Numbered from the stretch's first letter, positions 1 through 9,684 are shown. The stretch: 41,490 nt of DNA from Clostridia bacterium (GCA_030527235.1 JAUNBL010000015.1:1-41490); one strand, 5' to 3'. The notes: a model not told the origin generated them from the letters alone. Program-made: numbers and translations.

Positions 1-66
1 CACATTGGACGTTCAGCTTCTATTCTTTTTGGGTCATATCATTGTATCACATACAGAATTTATATT
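1..66. other. Short stretch downstream of dnaE, no gene seen
   Basis: AT-rich tail after the dnaE stop. No complete gene or convincing terminator hairpin is visible. On the minus strand a TACAAT box (plus-strand ATTGTA at 41-46) could be a -10 for a gene beyond the window edge, but no good -35 stands 16-18 bases upstream, so no promoter is called. Confidence 0.4.
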
Positions 67-3000
67 TTATTTCGCCTTGGCCGCATTTTTGCCCAAAACC
101 GCATTTATCGCCGAGGTTGCCTCGCTTGAAACGTCAATTCTCATCGAAGAATGCGCTTGTATTTCTCCTGACGGGGTTTGAAGCACGATGGCGCAGTCGC
201 CCTTATGGCGAAGCACAACGGCGTGCAAGGCATCCAGTTTCTTTTCGTCGCCTTCGTCAATTCGGATGTAAAGCGTCTTCCCTTCCTGCGGCTTTTCCAA
301 TTCCGCCACGCTCTCTAAAATGAGCTTAGGGGGCTCGTCCTCACGCAAATCAACCCGTCCTGTGACCGAAACTATTGAATCCTCCCTAAGCGAGACGTCG
401 AAACGCACAAGCGACGCGGGAAATACAATAACATCGATTGCACCGGTAAAATCCTCAAGCGTTATAAACGACATCTGCGTGTTTTTCTTGGTGAGCTTGT
501 CTCTGCGAACGGCTACAATTCCGGCCACGGTTACCGTTTGCCCGTCATATATCTCCGAATCAAGGCTGTCGGCGGCGGCGAGAATTGACCCGCAGTGCGT
601 AAAGCTGCCGCGAGAGAGAACAGTGCGATACTCGTCAAGCGGATGTCCCGAAAAATACAGCCCCGCAGCCGCCTTTTCCATTTCTAAAAGCACACGCTTA
701 TCAAGCGGAGCGGATGGCGGGAAGTTATCCGCCTTGTGTTCCTCTGCACCGAACAGAGAAAACTGACCTTCTATGTTGGAACGCTTATCGTTAGATTCCT
801 CGTCTATAACACTTTCGTAATACGCAATCAGCTGGCTGCGCGATGCGCCCGAAAAATCAAATGCGCCGCTCTTAATGAGTCCTTCCACTGCGCGCTTGTT
901 AAGTTCACGGCCTATCATTCTCGAAACAAAGTCCCTCAGACCAGCAAAATCGCCGTTCTTGTCACGTTCTTTCACGCACTCGTGTATAAACGCAGCGCCA
1001 ACGTTGCGCACAGTGCAAAGCCCAAAACGAATCGCGTTGCCCTCAACGGTAAAGCCGGCGTCACTCCTGTTGATTGACGGCGGCAGGATTTTAATCCCCA
1101 TTTTTGTACACTGTTCTATATATATTACAATTTTACTCACGTCGCCCATAACAGAAGTCAGCAGCGCTGCCATATACGGCGCAGCGTAAAAGCACTTCAG
1201 ATATGCGGTTTGATAGGTGACAACTGCGTAGCAGGCCGCATGTGCTTTATTAAAGGCGTACTGAGCAAAGGCGTCCATATCGTCAAATATTGATTTGGCA
1301 ACGCTCTCGCTTATGCCCTTTTCTTTCGCGCCTACTATAAACTCCTCACGCGCGTGTTCCATTTCAGCCTTTTTCTTTTTGCTCATGGCACGGCGCACCT
1401 CGTCCGCCTTGCCCATCGAGAATCCGCCCAGCACTCTGACTATTTCCATTACCTGCTCCTGATAGACGATACAGCCGTACGTCATGTCAAGGATTTCTTT
1501 TTGCAGCGGATGTTTATACGATACCTTTTCGGGTGATTGCTTGTTTGCAATGTATTTCGGGATAAAGTCCATAGGTCCCGGTCGGTAGAGTGCAATTCCG
1601 GCAATAATATCCTCCAGACAAGAGGGCTGCAGACGCTTCATAAAGCTTGTCATTCCACCGCTTTCCAGCTGAAATACGCCCTCAGTGTCACCCCGGGAAA
1701 GCATCTCGTAAACTTCAGGCGCTTTGTAGCTTATATTTCTCAGGTCAATTTCTATGCCTTCACGGGCGGCAATATCCAGACAATCGCGAATAATGGTAAG
1801 GTTACGAAGGCCTAAAAAATCCATTTTCAAAAGCCCCAGTTCCTCAACCGTATCTTTCGTAAACTGCGTCACTATAACCTCATCGTTCTTCTGGAGCGGC
1901 ACAAAATTTGAAACCTCTTCCCCTGCAATAACCACGCCAGCGGCGTGCGTTCCCGCGTTTCTCGGCAAACCCTCTATTGCACGCGCCGTGTCAATAAGGC
2001 GGCGCACATCACTGCTCGATTCATAGGCAGCCTTAAGTTTCGGGGTGTTGAGCGCTTTTTCTATGGTAACGCCCAATTCATCCGGTACCATTTTCGCTAT
2101 TGTGTCCACATCTCCGTAAGGCATATTAAGCACTCTGCCCGTGTCACGTATAGCCCCGCGAGCCTTCATTGTGCCGAAGGTTATAATCTGCGCAACGTGG
2201 GACATACCGTACTTGTGTACAACATAGTTTATAACTTCACCACGGCGCTCGATGCAAAAGTCCATGTCAATGTCGGGCATGCTCACGCGTTCGGGGTTTA
2301 AGAACCGCTCAAACAAAAGGCCGTATTCTATCGGGTCTATATCGGTAATATTTAGGGCATACGCCACAATTGAGCCGGCGCTGCTGCCTCGTCCCGGACC
2401 GACAAAGATGCCGCTTTGCTTGGCGAATCTGATGAAGTCCCAAACAATCAAAAAGTAATCGGTAAACCCCATTTTTGAAATAACGCTAAGCTCATATTCA
2501 AGCCTCTCTGTATGTTCAGCTCTCAAATTATCGTCATAGCGCGCCGACAAACCTTCGCGGCACAGTTTTTCAAGATAATCCTCAGCCTCAAAGCCCTGCG
2601 GCACATCAAACTTCGGCAAATGCTTTTTGCCAAACTCAAACTCAAATTCACACATATCGGCAATCACATTAGTGTTTTCAATAGCCTCAGGCACAAAGTC
2701 AAACAGCGCGCGCATCTCGTCCTCGCTTTTTAGATACCACTCGTCGCTCTCAAAACGCATGCGCTCAGTATCCTCCACAGTTTTTCCGGTCTGTATACAC
2801 ATCAATACATCCTGATACGGCGCATCGGCGCGGTGTATATAGTGCGCGTCATTCGTCGCCGCAAGCGGCGTGTCTGTTTCGCGGGCCAGCTCAATAAGCA
2901 GCGGCATTATTTGACGCTGCTCCTTCAGCCCGTGGTCTTGAAGCTCTATATAAAAATCATCGAATATTTCTTTGAACTCAAGCAATACTTTTTTTGCCCG

Positions 3001-3456
3001 CTCCTTGTCACCGCGCAAAAGTGCACGCGGAATGTCTCCGGCCAGGCAAGCCGACATACCGATAAGACCGCCGCGATACTTACGCAGAAGCTCCATATCT
3101 ATCCTCGGGCGATAGTAGAATCCGTCCACGTGCGCCACTGACACAAGCTTCATCAGATTCTTGTATCCCTCGCTGTTCTTCACCAGAATTATAAGATGCC
3201 CTGCCTCAGCGTCCATTTCACGGGAGCGCTTATCCAAATGAGAATGCGGCGCGGTATAGACCTCACAGCCTATAATAGGTTTAATGCCCTCAGCGCGGCA
3301 CGCTTTGAAAAAATCCACCACGCCGTACATAACGCCATGGTCTGTTATTGCCAGCGCCTTTTGCCCCATGGCTTTTGCAGCCGCCGCCATTTCTTTTATT
3401 TTGCACGCGCCGTCAAGCAGGCTGTATTCACTGTGTACATGTAAATGAGTAAACAT
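67..3456 (-). CDS. dnaE: DNA polymerase III subunit alpha (DnaE)
   Basis: Catalytic subunit of replicative DNA polymerase III, working in the cytoplasm at the fork. In Clostridia DnaE usually works beside PolC. At 1129 residues it has the usual family length. The N-terminal PHP domain (about 3-205) opens with HLHVHSEYSLLDG. The polymerase core shows GPGRGSSAGS at 353-362 and the catalytic aspartates in PDIDMDF at 394-400, with a further conserved aspartate in KMDFLGLRN. A helix-hairpin-helix section and an OB-fold-like segment (VAGIVAVRRDKLTKKNTQMS) follow near the C-terminus. It is the last gene of the minus-strand housekeeping block and starts 3 bases after the whiA stop, so it is probably translated from the same message. 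Identity is very secure. Confidence 0.97.
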   Translation of the reverse strand: MFTHLHVHSEYSLLDGACKIKEMAAAAKAMGQKALAITDHGVMYGVVDFFKACRAEGIKPIIGCEVYTAPHSHLDKRSREMDAEAGHLIILVKNSEGYKNLMKLVSVAHVDGFYYRPRIDMELLRKYRGGLIGMSACLAGDIPRALLRGDKERAKKVLLEFKEIFDDFYIELQDHGLKEQRQIMPLLIELARETDTPLAATNDAHYIHRADAPYQDVLMCIQTGKTVEDTERMRFESDEWYLKSEDEMRALFDFVPEAIENTNVIADMCEFEFEFGKKHLPKFDVPQGFEAEDYLEKLCREGLSARYDDNLRAEHTERLEYELSVISKMGFTDYFLIVWDFIRFAKQSGIFVGPGRGSSAGSIVAYALNITDIDPIEYGLLFERFLNPERVSMPDIDMDFCIERRGEVINYVVHKYGMSHVAQIITFGTMKARGAIRDTGRVLNMPYGDVDTIAKMVPDELGVTIEKALNTPKLKAAYESSSDVRRLIDTARAIEGLPRNAGTHAAGVVIAGEEVSNFVPLQKNDEVIVTQFTKDTVEELGLLKMDFLGLRNLTIIRDCLDIAAREGIEIDLRNISYKAPEVYEMLSRGDTEGVFQLESGGMTSFMKRLQPSCLEDIIAGIALYRPGPMDFIPKYIANKQSPEKVSYKHPLQKEILDMTYGCIVYQEQVMEIVRVLGGFSMGKADEVRRAMSKKKKAEMEHAREEFIVGAKEKGISESVAKSIFDDMDAFAQYAFNKAHAACYAVVTYQTAYLKCFYAAPYMAALLTSVMGDVSKIVIYIEQCTKMGIKILPPSINRSDAGFTVEGNAIRFGLCTVRNVGAAFIHECVKERDKNGDFAGLRDFVSRMIGRELNKRAVEGLIKSGAFDFSGASRSQLIAYYESVIDEESNDKRSNIEGQFSLFGAEEHKADNFPPSAPLDKRVLLEMEKAAAGLYFSGHPLDEYRTVLSRGSFTHCGSILAAADSLDSEIYDGQTVTVAGIVAVRRDKLTKKNTQMSFITLEDFTGAIDVIVFPASLVRFDVSLREDSIVSVTGRVDLREDEPPKLILESVAELEKPQEGKTLYIRIDEGDEKKLDALHAVVLRHKGDCAIVLQTPSGEIQAHSSMRIDVSSEATSAINAVLGKNAAKAK

Positions 3457-3459
3457 TGT

Positions 3460-4326
3460 CTATACCTCGTTTTCTGCTATGTCTGTTATCCTGGCAAGGC
3501 GATGGCTGACGCCGCTTTTGGAAAGCGGCACGGTCAGCATCTGTCCCAGCTGTTCTATACTTGCCTCAGGATACCTCACACGCAAGAGCGCTACCTCGCG
3601 CAGATTTTCCGGCAGATTTTCCGCGCCTATTTTTTCTATCGCAGCTCGAACTCTCACCGAAGCTGTAACCGTCTTCTTCGCGTTCGCTGTGTCACAGTTT
3701 ACAAGGCGGTTTGTAAAGTTGCGCCGCTCCTTAATCGCTTTCGCCATAACAAGGTCCATCACAGCGCGGCGCGCACCCATCATCGCCAAAGTATCCGATA
3801 CCGACTGCGCAGTTTTCACATATGCTGCAACATTACCAACGCGGCGCGCTATCTTAAAAGCAATACCGAACCTTTCCGCACACTCCGCGAGCAGCTGCGC
3901 CCATTTTTCGCTGCGCGCCGTAATGTCGAGCCTGTACATTTTCTCCGGAGCGCTTACGCTGCCCGCAGCAAAAAACGCGCCGCGCACAAACGACGCGGCG
4001 CAGCAATCGCGCTCGCAAATTTCTTTGTCCAAATCAAACACACCGTCATTCAGCGTTATGCCCACCAATCGAAGCGCAGAACTGTCAAAGAGCACCGCGT
4101 AGGCGCTTCGTCCCTCGGCAAACGCACCCTCTATATCCATTCCGCAGGCGCGGCGGCAAAGCGCCGCCAAGCGTTTGGCATATAAAAAATCCTCCGTTGC
4201 GTAAATGGCGCTCTCTTCGCTTTGTGCACCGAAAATAACCGCAGCGGCAAGCTCCGCGGCGGCGCAGTGACGTTCCTTTACGGGCGACGCCGCCATATTC
4301 GACTTGATATCCGAGGAAAAGGACAT
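3460..4326 (-). CDS. whiA: DNA-binding protein WhiA
   Basis: WhiA is a conserved Gram-positive regulator that joins a degenerate LAGLIDADG homing-endonuclease fold to a C-terminal helix-turn-helix. In streptomycetes it controls sporulation-associated division; in Bacillus it affects division and chromosome segregation. The 288-residue length is slightly short of typical. The middle part (ASFVRGAFFAAGSVSAPEK) matches the degenerate LAGLIDADG core, and the C-terminus (SIEQLGQMLTVPLSKSGVSH) is the recognisable HTH with the family SKSGVSHRL signature. It follows rapZ by 8 bases and precedes dnaE by 3, so it is co-transcribed. The gene usually found between rapZ and whiA (yvcK/glmR) is absent here. 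Confidence 0.93.
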   Translation of the reverse strand: MSFSSDIKSNMAASPVKERHCAAAELAAAVIFGAQSEESAIYATEDFLYAKRLAALCRRACGMDIEGAFAEGRSAYAVLFDSSALRLVGITLNDGVFDLDKEICERDCCAASFVRGAFFAAGSVSAPEKMYRLDITARSEKWAQLLAECAERFGIAFKIARRVGNVAAYVKTAQSVSDTLAMMGARRAVMDLVMAKAIKERRNFTNRLVNCDTANAKKTVTASVRVRAAIEKIGAENLPENLREVALLRVRYPEASIEQLGQMLTVPLSKSGVSHRLARITDIAENEV

Positions 4327-4334
4327 GACATCAC

Positions 4335-5207
4335 CTAATTCTTTCCTATATCTCTATGCGTAATGCTTATATTGATTCCTTGGTTCATTATCCGCTTTCT
4401 GACGGCCTCTGCAATGCTGACGCTTCGATGATGCCCGCCGGTACAGCCAACGCTCATCACCAACTGGTGTTTTCCCTCCTCGATATACCAAGGCACAAGC
4501 GAGACCACCATCTCGCACACCATGTCCAAAAACGTGGCGCTGTTGTGCGAGTTCATCACAAAATTGTACACATCCTCATCAAGTCCCGTCTTATATTTAA
4601 GCGTTTCAATGTAGTAGGGGTTCGGCAAAAAGCGTACATCAAACACCAAATCCGAATCATCCGGAATTCCGTACTTAAATCCGAACGACTGCAAGTTCAA
4701 AACAAAATAACTGTCATCGCCGCCCCCATCTCCGAACTTGCGCTTTATTATCTCTTGCAGTTCGCGCGTGAGAATGTTCGAGGTATCTATTACATAGTCC
4801 GCCATTTGCCTTAAAAGAGCCAGCTTCTCACGCTCCTTGGCAATCCCGTCGGCAATTTTGCCTCCGACAGAGAGCGGATGCACGCGGCGTGTTTCCTTAT
4901 ACCTCTTGACAAGCACGCTGTCCGACGCCTCGAAAAATACTACCTCATAGGGCAGTTCCTCATCACGCAGCTTCTCTAACTCGGCGCCCACCTTATCAAA
5001 CATTTCACCGCTGCGTATATCCATAACAACAGCTACGTTTTCCACGCCTATACCGCTGCCGTAGCAGGCTTGCGCAAACGGCGCCAGAAATATGGGCGGC
5101 ATGTTGTCTATACAGTAATAGCCCATATCCTCAAGAAAGTGCAGCGCCTGCGTCTTTCCCGCGCCGCTCATACCGGTTAAAATCAAAAATCTCATCACTG
5201 CCATCAT
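4335..5207 (-). CDS. rapZ: RNase adapter / nucleotide-binding protein RapZ (YvcJ)
   Basis: RapZ/YvcJ binds ATP or GTP. In E. coli it controls glucosamine-6-phosphate synthase mRNA decay by sensing glucosamine-6-phosphate; the Firmicutes role is less settled. The Walker A motif GMSGAGKT is at residues 12-19, followed by the family hallmark MGYYCIDNMPP. The C-terminal domain has VGCTGGHHRSVSIAE, the phosphosugar-binding signature. The length of 290 is typical. Two ATG codons lie in tandem at 5207 and 5204; GGAGG ends 2 bases before the first and 5 before the second, so 5204 may be the true start. It sits between murB and whiA, a common Firmicutes neighbourhood. Confidence 0.95.
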   Translation of the reverse strand: MMAVMRFLILTGMSGAGKTQALHFLEDMGYYCIDNMPPIFLAPFAQACYGSGIGVENVAVVMDIRSGEMFDKVGAELEKLRDEELPYEVVFFEASDSVLVKRYKETRRVHPLSVGGKIADGIAKEREKLALLRQMADYVIDTSNILTRELQEIIKRKFGDGGGDDSYFVLNLQSFGFKYGIPDDSDLVFDVRFLPNPYYIETLKYKTGLDEDVYNFVMNSHNSATFLDMVCEMVVSLVPWYIEEGKHQLVMSVGCTGGHHRSVSIAEAVRKRIMNQGINISITHRDIGKN

Positions 5208-5229
5208 CCCCTCCGCATTGAGCTGTTCC

Positions 5230-6081
5230 TTAATCCCAGATTTTCACTTCGCGTTGCAGTACAACGCCTGTTTTCTCAAAAACAATTTTCTCCACGCGCG
5301 CTAAAAGCTCTTTTACGTCGCCAGCTGTGGCTCCGCCCTTGTTAATCACAAAACCGGCATGTTTTTCGCTCACGCACGCGCCGCCCACGGAAAATCCCTT
5401 CAGTCCGCAGCGGTCTATAAGCTCGGCGGCAAAATGCCCTTCGGGGCGCTTAAACGCGCTGCCTGCGGAAGGATATTCGAGCGGCTGCTTCTCGCGACGC
5501 GCGGCGGCAAGAGAATTCATCTTTTCGCGTATCTGTTCTCTGTCCGCACGCTTTAAGCAAAACTTCACCCCGACTACTGTGCAGCGGCGGTCGGAGAGAG
5601 CGCTTTTTCTATACTCAAACCGCATTTGCTTCGCGCTGTATGTCACTACTTGAGCTTTTTCATCGACAAATGTGACCTCCTGTACCACATCTCTCATCTC
5701 GCCTCCGTATGCGCCGGCATTCATTATAACGCCCCCGCCGGCAGTCCCCGGGATACCCGCCGCAAATTCGAGTCCGCAGAGGCCTGCGGAAAGCGCGCTA
5801 TGTGCTATCTGCGCCAGTGTCGCGCCCGCCTGAGCGTCAATAGTTTCGCCGTCTGCTCTGACAGCCGACATTTCACGCCCTATATGTATAATAGGCTCCG
5901 CTATCCCCTCGTCACAAGCCAAAATATTGCTCCCGTTCCCAAGTACGCGAAAAGTATCAAGCTCACGCGCAAGCTGAACGGCGTCCTGAGCGTTTTGCGG
6001 CACATATATTTTTTTCGCTGCCCCTCCTATTTTGAATGTTGTCATTAGAGACATCGGCACATCGGTCAGTATCCGGGTCAT
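5230..6081 (-). CDS. murB: UDP-N-acetylmuramate dehydrogenase (MurB)
   Basis: FAD- and NADPH-dependent enzyme that reduces UDP-GlcNAc-enolpyruvate to UDP-MurNAc, the second committed step of peptidoglycan synthesis, in the cytoplasm. Visible signatures are TTFKIGGAA (start of the FAD domain), VLGNGSNILA, the FAD pyrophosphate loop AAGIPGTAGGGVIMNAGAYG, YRKSALSDR, and the catalytic PSAGSAFKRP segment with the active-site serine. The length of 283 and compact C-terminal domain fit the type II enzymes of Gram-positives. It lies 11 bases after the hprK stop and 22 before rapZ. Confidence 0.96.
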   Translation of the reverse strand: MTRILTDVPMSLMTTFKIGGAAKKIYVPQNAQDAVQLARELDTFRVLGNGSNILACDEGIAEPIIHIGREMSAVRADGETIDAQAGATLAQIAHSALSAGLCGLEFAAGIPGTAGGGVIMNAGAYGGEMRDVVQEVTFVDEKAQVVTYSAKQMRFEYRKSALSDRRCTVVGVKFCLKRADREQIREKMNSLAAARREKQPLEYPSAGSAFKRPEGHFAAELIDRCGLKGFSVGGACVSEKHAGFVINKGGATAGDVKELLARVEKIVFEKTGVVLQREVKIWD

Positions 6082-6092
6082 GGCGTCCTCCC

Positions 6093-7049
6093 TTAAAGTA
6101 TTTCCTCCGCGCTTATATTCATTTGCTTGGTGAGGCGCTCAGAAAGCTCCTCTGCCGCATTGTAGCCCATTTGCTGCTGGCGATAGTTCATCGCCGCAAT
6201 TTCAACAATAATCGCAAGGTTTCGCCCCGGCCGCACGGGAATGGTGACCGAGGGAATATCTATGCCTAAAATATTGGTATGCTCAGAGTCGAGACCGAGG
6301 CGCTCATAATTCTTGCCTTCCTGCCACACCTCAAGGTTCACAACAAGATTCACGTTCTCTGTGTCCTTAACGGCGCCCATACCAAAGATTTTTTTCACAT
6401 CAACAATACCTATGCCGCGAAGCTCTATAAAATGCCGTATTATTTCCGGAGACGTTGCCACCAGAGTCTTTGAAGAAACCCTTTTAATCTCCACGGCATC
6501 GTCCGCAACAAGGCGATGCCCGCGCTTGACAAGCTCCATCGCAGTTTCGCTTTTGCCTACCCCGCTCTCACCAAGCAGCAGCACGCCCTCTCCGTAGACC
6601 TCCATCAGCACTCCGTGGCGCGTAACGGACGGAGCAAGATAGACGTTAAGCGCCGCTATCAATGCCGCCATAAAATTTGACGTGTTATCCGATGTGCGTA
6701 AAACCGGAATCCTGTATTTTCGCGCCGCCTCCAAAAGCTCAGGATAAACGTCCAGCTTGCGCGTAACCACAACGGCGGGGATTTTTGTTTCCAGCATTTT
6801 TTCAAACGCCAAGCTTCGCTCCTCGCCCGTTTTTTCCATAAGATAAAACTGCTCCACCTTGCCGAGAATCTGAATCCTGTCATGGTCAAAATAGTCAAAG
6901 TAACCCGCCGCGAGCTGGATGCCGGGGCGGTGCACATCGCTGGATTTTATCAATACCTTGTCTAATCCGTCGGGAGCGTAGATAACCTCAAGATGAAACT
7001 CGTCTATTATTTTTTTGAGATATACCTTCTCAACATGGTAATCCGCCAC
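6093..7049 (-). CDS. hprK: HPr kinase/phosphorylase
   Basis: Bifunctional enzyme that phosphorylates and dephosphorylates Ser46 of HPr, the central switch of carbon catabolite control in low-GC Gram-positives. HGVLMEVYG (His145) is followed by the P-loop GESGVGKS at 160-167, then VADDAVEIKR. The second family signature RGIGIVDVKKIFG lies around 212-224. The 318-residue length is standard. It lies 6 bases after the prfA stop and 11 before murB, in the housekeeping operon. Its presence supports a phosphotransferase-based sugar economy in the organism, although no PTS genes are in this window. Confidence 0.97.
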   Translation of the reverse strand: MADYHVEKVYLKKIIDEFHLEVIYAPDGLDKVLIKSSDVHRPGIQLAAGYFDYFDHDRIQILGKVEQFYLMEKTGEERSLAFEKMLETKIPAVVVTRKLDVYPELLEAARKYRIPVLRTSDNTSNFMAALIAALNVYLAPSVTRHGVLMEVYGEGVLLLGESGVGKSETAMELVKRGHRLVADDAVEIKRVSSKTLVATSPEIIRHFIELRGIGIVDVKKIFGMGAVKDTENVNLVVNLEVWQEGKNYERLGLDSEHTNILGIDIPSVTIPVRPGRNLAIIVEIAAMNYRQQQMGYNAAEELSERLTKQMNISAEEIL

Positions 7050-7055
7050 AGCACA

Positions 7056-8129
7056 TCACTCCTTCGGCTCGCCTTTGAGCATTTCACTTCTGTAATGCGT
7101 AATAAGTGCATCTATAATATCATCCAAATCCCCGTTCATCACGGCATCAATCTTGTACAGCGTCAAGTTGATTCTGTGCTCGCTCACCCGACCTTGCGGG
7201 AAGTTATACGTGCGAATTCTTTCGCTGCGGTCTCCGCTTCCCACCTGGCTTTTCCGCTGCGCCGCGATGGACGCATTGCGCTCGTTCTCCATCAGTTCAA
7301 AGAGGCGGCTCCTGAGTACTTTCATCGCCTTGTCCTTATTCTTATGCTGACTCTTTTCGTCCTGACACGATACCACCAATCCCGTTGGCAAATGCGTTAT
7401 GCGCACTGCGCTGTCCGTTGTATTAACGCACTGCCCGCCCGGCCCGCCCGCACGAAAAACGTCAACCTTGATGTCGTTCTGGTTTATCTCAACCTCAACC
7501 TCCTCCGCCTCCGGAAGCACGGCCACAGTTACCGCGGAGGTGTGGATACGCCCTTGCGACTCTGTTTCCGGCACCCTCTGCACTCTGTGTACTCCGCTCT
7601 CGTATTTGAGGCGGCTGTAAGCGCCTTCACCCTCCACGCAAAATGAGATTTCCTTAAACCCGCCAAGTTCTGTAGGACTCGAGTTCAAAACTTCTATCCT
7701 CCATCTATGTGTCTCGGCATACATGGAGTACATCCGGAACAAATCGCCTGCGAAAAGAGCAGCCTCATCGCCCCCGGTACCGCCGCGAATCTCAATTATT
7801 ACATTCTTTGAGTCATTTGGGTCTTTTGGCAGAAGCAGCAGCTTAAGCTCCTCCTCTATAGGGGGGATTTTGGCCTTGTTTTCCTCTATCTCCGCCTCTA
7901 AGAGCTCCTCAAACTCCTTATCTGGCTTTTCCAAAAGCATCTGTCTTGCCTCTTCAACCGCAACCTTCGCCGCCTTATACTCGCGGTATTTCTCCACGAT
8001 AGGCGTTATATCCGCATTTTCTTTGCAAAGCTTTCTAAACTGCTCTTGGTCGGCAATCACCGATGCATCGGAAAGCTTTTGCGAAAGCTCCTCATAGCGT
8101 TTCTCGATAAACGCGAGCTTGTCAAACAT
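7056..8129 (-). CDS. prfA: Peptide chain release factor 1
   Basis: Class I release factor recognising UAA and UAG and triggering peptidyl-tRNA hydrolysis. The GGQ motif is at 231-233 inside [14 protein letters not shown]. The codon-recognition tripeptide takes the RF1 form PxT (PET at 187-189, in [13 protein letters not shown]), which separates it from RF2 (SPF). The N-terminal coiled-coil region and the 357-residue length are as expected. prmC, the methyltransferase acting on GGQ and often adjacent to prfA, is not next to it here. It lies 15 bases after the upstream membrane protein and 6 before hprK. Confidence 0.97.
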   Translation of the reverse strand: MFDKLAFIEKRYEELSQKLSDASVIADQEQFRKLCKENADITPIVEKYREYKAAKVAVEEARQMLLEKPDKEFEELLEAEIEENKAKIPPIEEELKLLLLPKDPNDSKNVIIEIRGGTGGDEAALFAGDLFRMYSMYAETHRWRIEVLNSSPTELGGFKEISFCVEGEGAYSRLKYESGVHRVQRVPETESQGRIHTSAVTVAVLPEAEEVEVEINQNDIKVDVFRAGGPGGQCVNTTDSAVRITHLPTGLVVSCQDEKSQHKNKDKAMKVLRSRLFELMENERNASIAAQRKSQVGSGDRSERIRTYNFPQGRVSEHRINLTLYKIDAVMNGDLDDIIDALITHYRSEMLKGEPKE

Positions 8130-8144
8130 ATTGTGCCGCCTTTC

Positions 8145-8600
8145 TTATCGGTTAATACTTACGAATATTATCGCTATTATAACACCGAGTATAAATCCCG
8201 CCGCCACCTGCAACGGAGTATGTCCCAGAATCTCCTTCAAATTCTCCTCAAAATGCCCGTCCTTCGCTTTTTGGCGCGCTATAATGCGATTTATCACCTT
8301 CGCCTGTTCACCGACGGCACGCCGCACACCACAAGCATCATACATGACAACAAGCGCCAGTGCAGCGCAAATTGCAAAATAAGGCGAACCAAACCCTTGC
8401 TGCACGCCCATGGTCACCGCAAGACCGGTCACAAAAGCTGCGTGCGATGAAGGCATTCCGCCAGGCGCAAGCAGGCGGCCTATGTCGTAACGCCGCTCTG
8501 TAACAAGCGTTATCAGCACTTTAAGAATCTGAGCCATGAGCCAGCAAAGGCATGCGCAGCCCAGCGGTGCATTCAGTGTTATAAGTTCAAATACATTCAT
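8145..8600 (-). CDS. Divergent PAP2 family membrane protein (YuiD-like)
   Basis: Small integral membrane protein of 151 residues with about four hydrophobic segments. It carries the conserved block LLAPGGMPSSHAAFVTGLAV, the phosphatase-like PSSH motif of the divergent PAP2 (DUF212, Bacillus YuiD) family, and GHTPLQVAAGFILGV near the end. Members resemble lipid-phosphate phosphatases, but their substrate is not established. The position right after a prenyl diphosphate synthase and in an operon with uppS suggests, by inference only, a role with isoprenoid diphosphates. It starts 12 bases after the ispA stop. Confidence 0.85.
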   Translation of the reverse strand: MNVFELITLNAPLGCACLCWLMAQILKVLITLVTERRYDIGRLLAPGGMPSSHAAFVTGLAVTMGVQQGFGSPYFAICAALALVVMYDACGVRRAVGEQAKVINRIIARQKAKDGHFEENLKEILGHTPLQVAAGFILGVIIAIIFVSINR

Positions 8601-8612
8601 ACTTATTTCCTT

Positions 8613-9479
8613 CTAATTATCCCTGGTGCGCAGGTGCAACGCAAGCGAACGCAAAAATTCGCCCTTGTCACCGAGCTTTTGTATACTCTCAAGCGCGCGA
8701 TCTGTCTCTCTTTCGAGCGCAGCCTTCGCCGACTGCATCCCAAGCACCGTCACAAAAGTCGCCTTGTTGTTCGCAACATCTACTCCCGTGCGTTTACCAA
8801 GCTTTTCTTCATTGCCCTCAAAATCCAAGATGTCGTCGCGGATTTGGAAAGCAAGCCCCAGTGAAAGAGCGTATTCCTTAAAGAAATCCGGTCTCTCTCC
8901 GCCGGCAATCGCGCCGCCGCGCGCCGCCGCAAGAATGAGCGCCGCCGTTTTGCCGCTGTGTATTTTCATCAGCATATCATAATCGGCGGAGGTTGTTTCC
9001 GCGGCAATATCATAGCCCTGACCGCCGCCCACACCGCGCACGCCCGATGCCTCGGACAGAACCTTTACGAACTCCATCGCCTTTTTCTCGTCCTCAACCT
9101 TTGCGATTATGTCATATGCCGCTATAAGCAGTGCGTCACCCGCAAGCACAGCATACGCTTCGCCAAACTTTTTGTGGCACGAAGGCTTGCCTCGGCGCAA
9201 ATCGTCGTTATCCATGCAGGGCAAGTCGTCGTGAATCAAAGTGGACGTATGTATCATCTCCACGGCGCAGCCGAACGCAAGCGCCATCTCCCTGTCACCG
9301 TCAAGCGCGTCCGCACACGCAATGGCAATCGTCGGGCGAATTCTTTTGCCTCCGCTTGCTATACTGTACGCCATTGCACGGGCGACAATGTTGTCGTCCG
9401 AGTCAAACTCCACCGATTCAAGGTATTCGTTTATCATGGCTCGGTACTGCTTCAGCTGACTGTCAAAACTAATCTTCAT
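8613..9479 (-). CDS. ispA: Polyprenyl (farnesyl-type) diphosphate synthase
   Basis: Trans-prenyltransferase that condenses isopentenyl diphosphate with allylic diphosphates, most likely making farnesyl diphosphate for UppS. The first aspartate-rich motif DDLPCMDND is at about 84-92 and the second (RDDILDF) at about 214-220. GGKRIRP and the allylic-binding RRGKPSCHKKFGE are also seen. The frame is open to 9518, but ATG at 9479 is preferred: GGAGGT stands 11 bases upstream and the protein then starts MKISFDSQLKQ, giving 288 residues. This overlaps the end of xseB by 11 bases, a normal xseB-ispA coupling. No dxs gene follows, unlike many related operons. Confidence 0.93.
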   Translation of the reverse strand: MKISFDSQLKQYRAMINEYLESVEFDSDDNIVARAMAYSIASGGKRIRPTIAIACADALDGDREMALAFGCAVEMIHTSTLIHDDLPCMDNDDLRRGKPSCHKKFGEAYAVLAGDALLIAAYDIIAKVEDEKKAMEFVKVLSEASGVRGVGGGQGYDIAAETTSADYDMLMKIHSGKTAALILAAARGGAIAGGERPDFFKEYALSLGLAFQIRDDILDFEGNEEKLGKRTGVDVANNKATFVTVLGMQSAKAALERETDRALESIQKLGDKGEFLRSLALHLRTRDN

Positions 9480-9684
9480 TTTCAAACGCCACCTCCGTTT
9501 TTTCTTCTCCTTCGCCAACCAAGCGACTCACCTTGAGCTGTGCCTCTGAAAGCATCTTCCTGCACTCTTTCGTAAGCGCAACACCCTTTTCAAAAAGCTC
9601 CATCGCCTCATCCAGCGGCGTGTCGCCTTCTTCAAGCTTCTTTACTACTTCCTCCAGATTTTTCAGCGCATCCTCAAACTTCAT
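9469..9684 (-). CDS. xseB: Exodeoxyribonuclease VII small subunit
   Basis: Small helical subunit of exonuclease VII, which degrades single-stranded DNA in both directions together with XseA. The 71-residue protein shows the family pattern FEDALKNLEEVVKKLEEGDT, then PLDEAMELFEKGVAL. Its start overlaps the end of xseA by 11 bases and its end overlaps the start of ispA, so all three are translationally coupled. Confidence 0.95.
   Translation of the reverse strand: MKFEDALKNLEEVVKKLEEGDTPLDEAMELFEKGVALTKECRKMLSEAQLKVSRLVGEGEEKTEVAFENED

Noticed and set aside
3445..4185. 246-codon plus-strand open frame opposite whiA and dnaE
   Set aside because: Basic, cysteine-rich low-complexity translation with no domain; the opposite strand carries securely identified whiA. 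Same judgement for the other long plus-strand frames opposite minus-strand genes.
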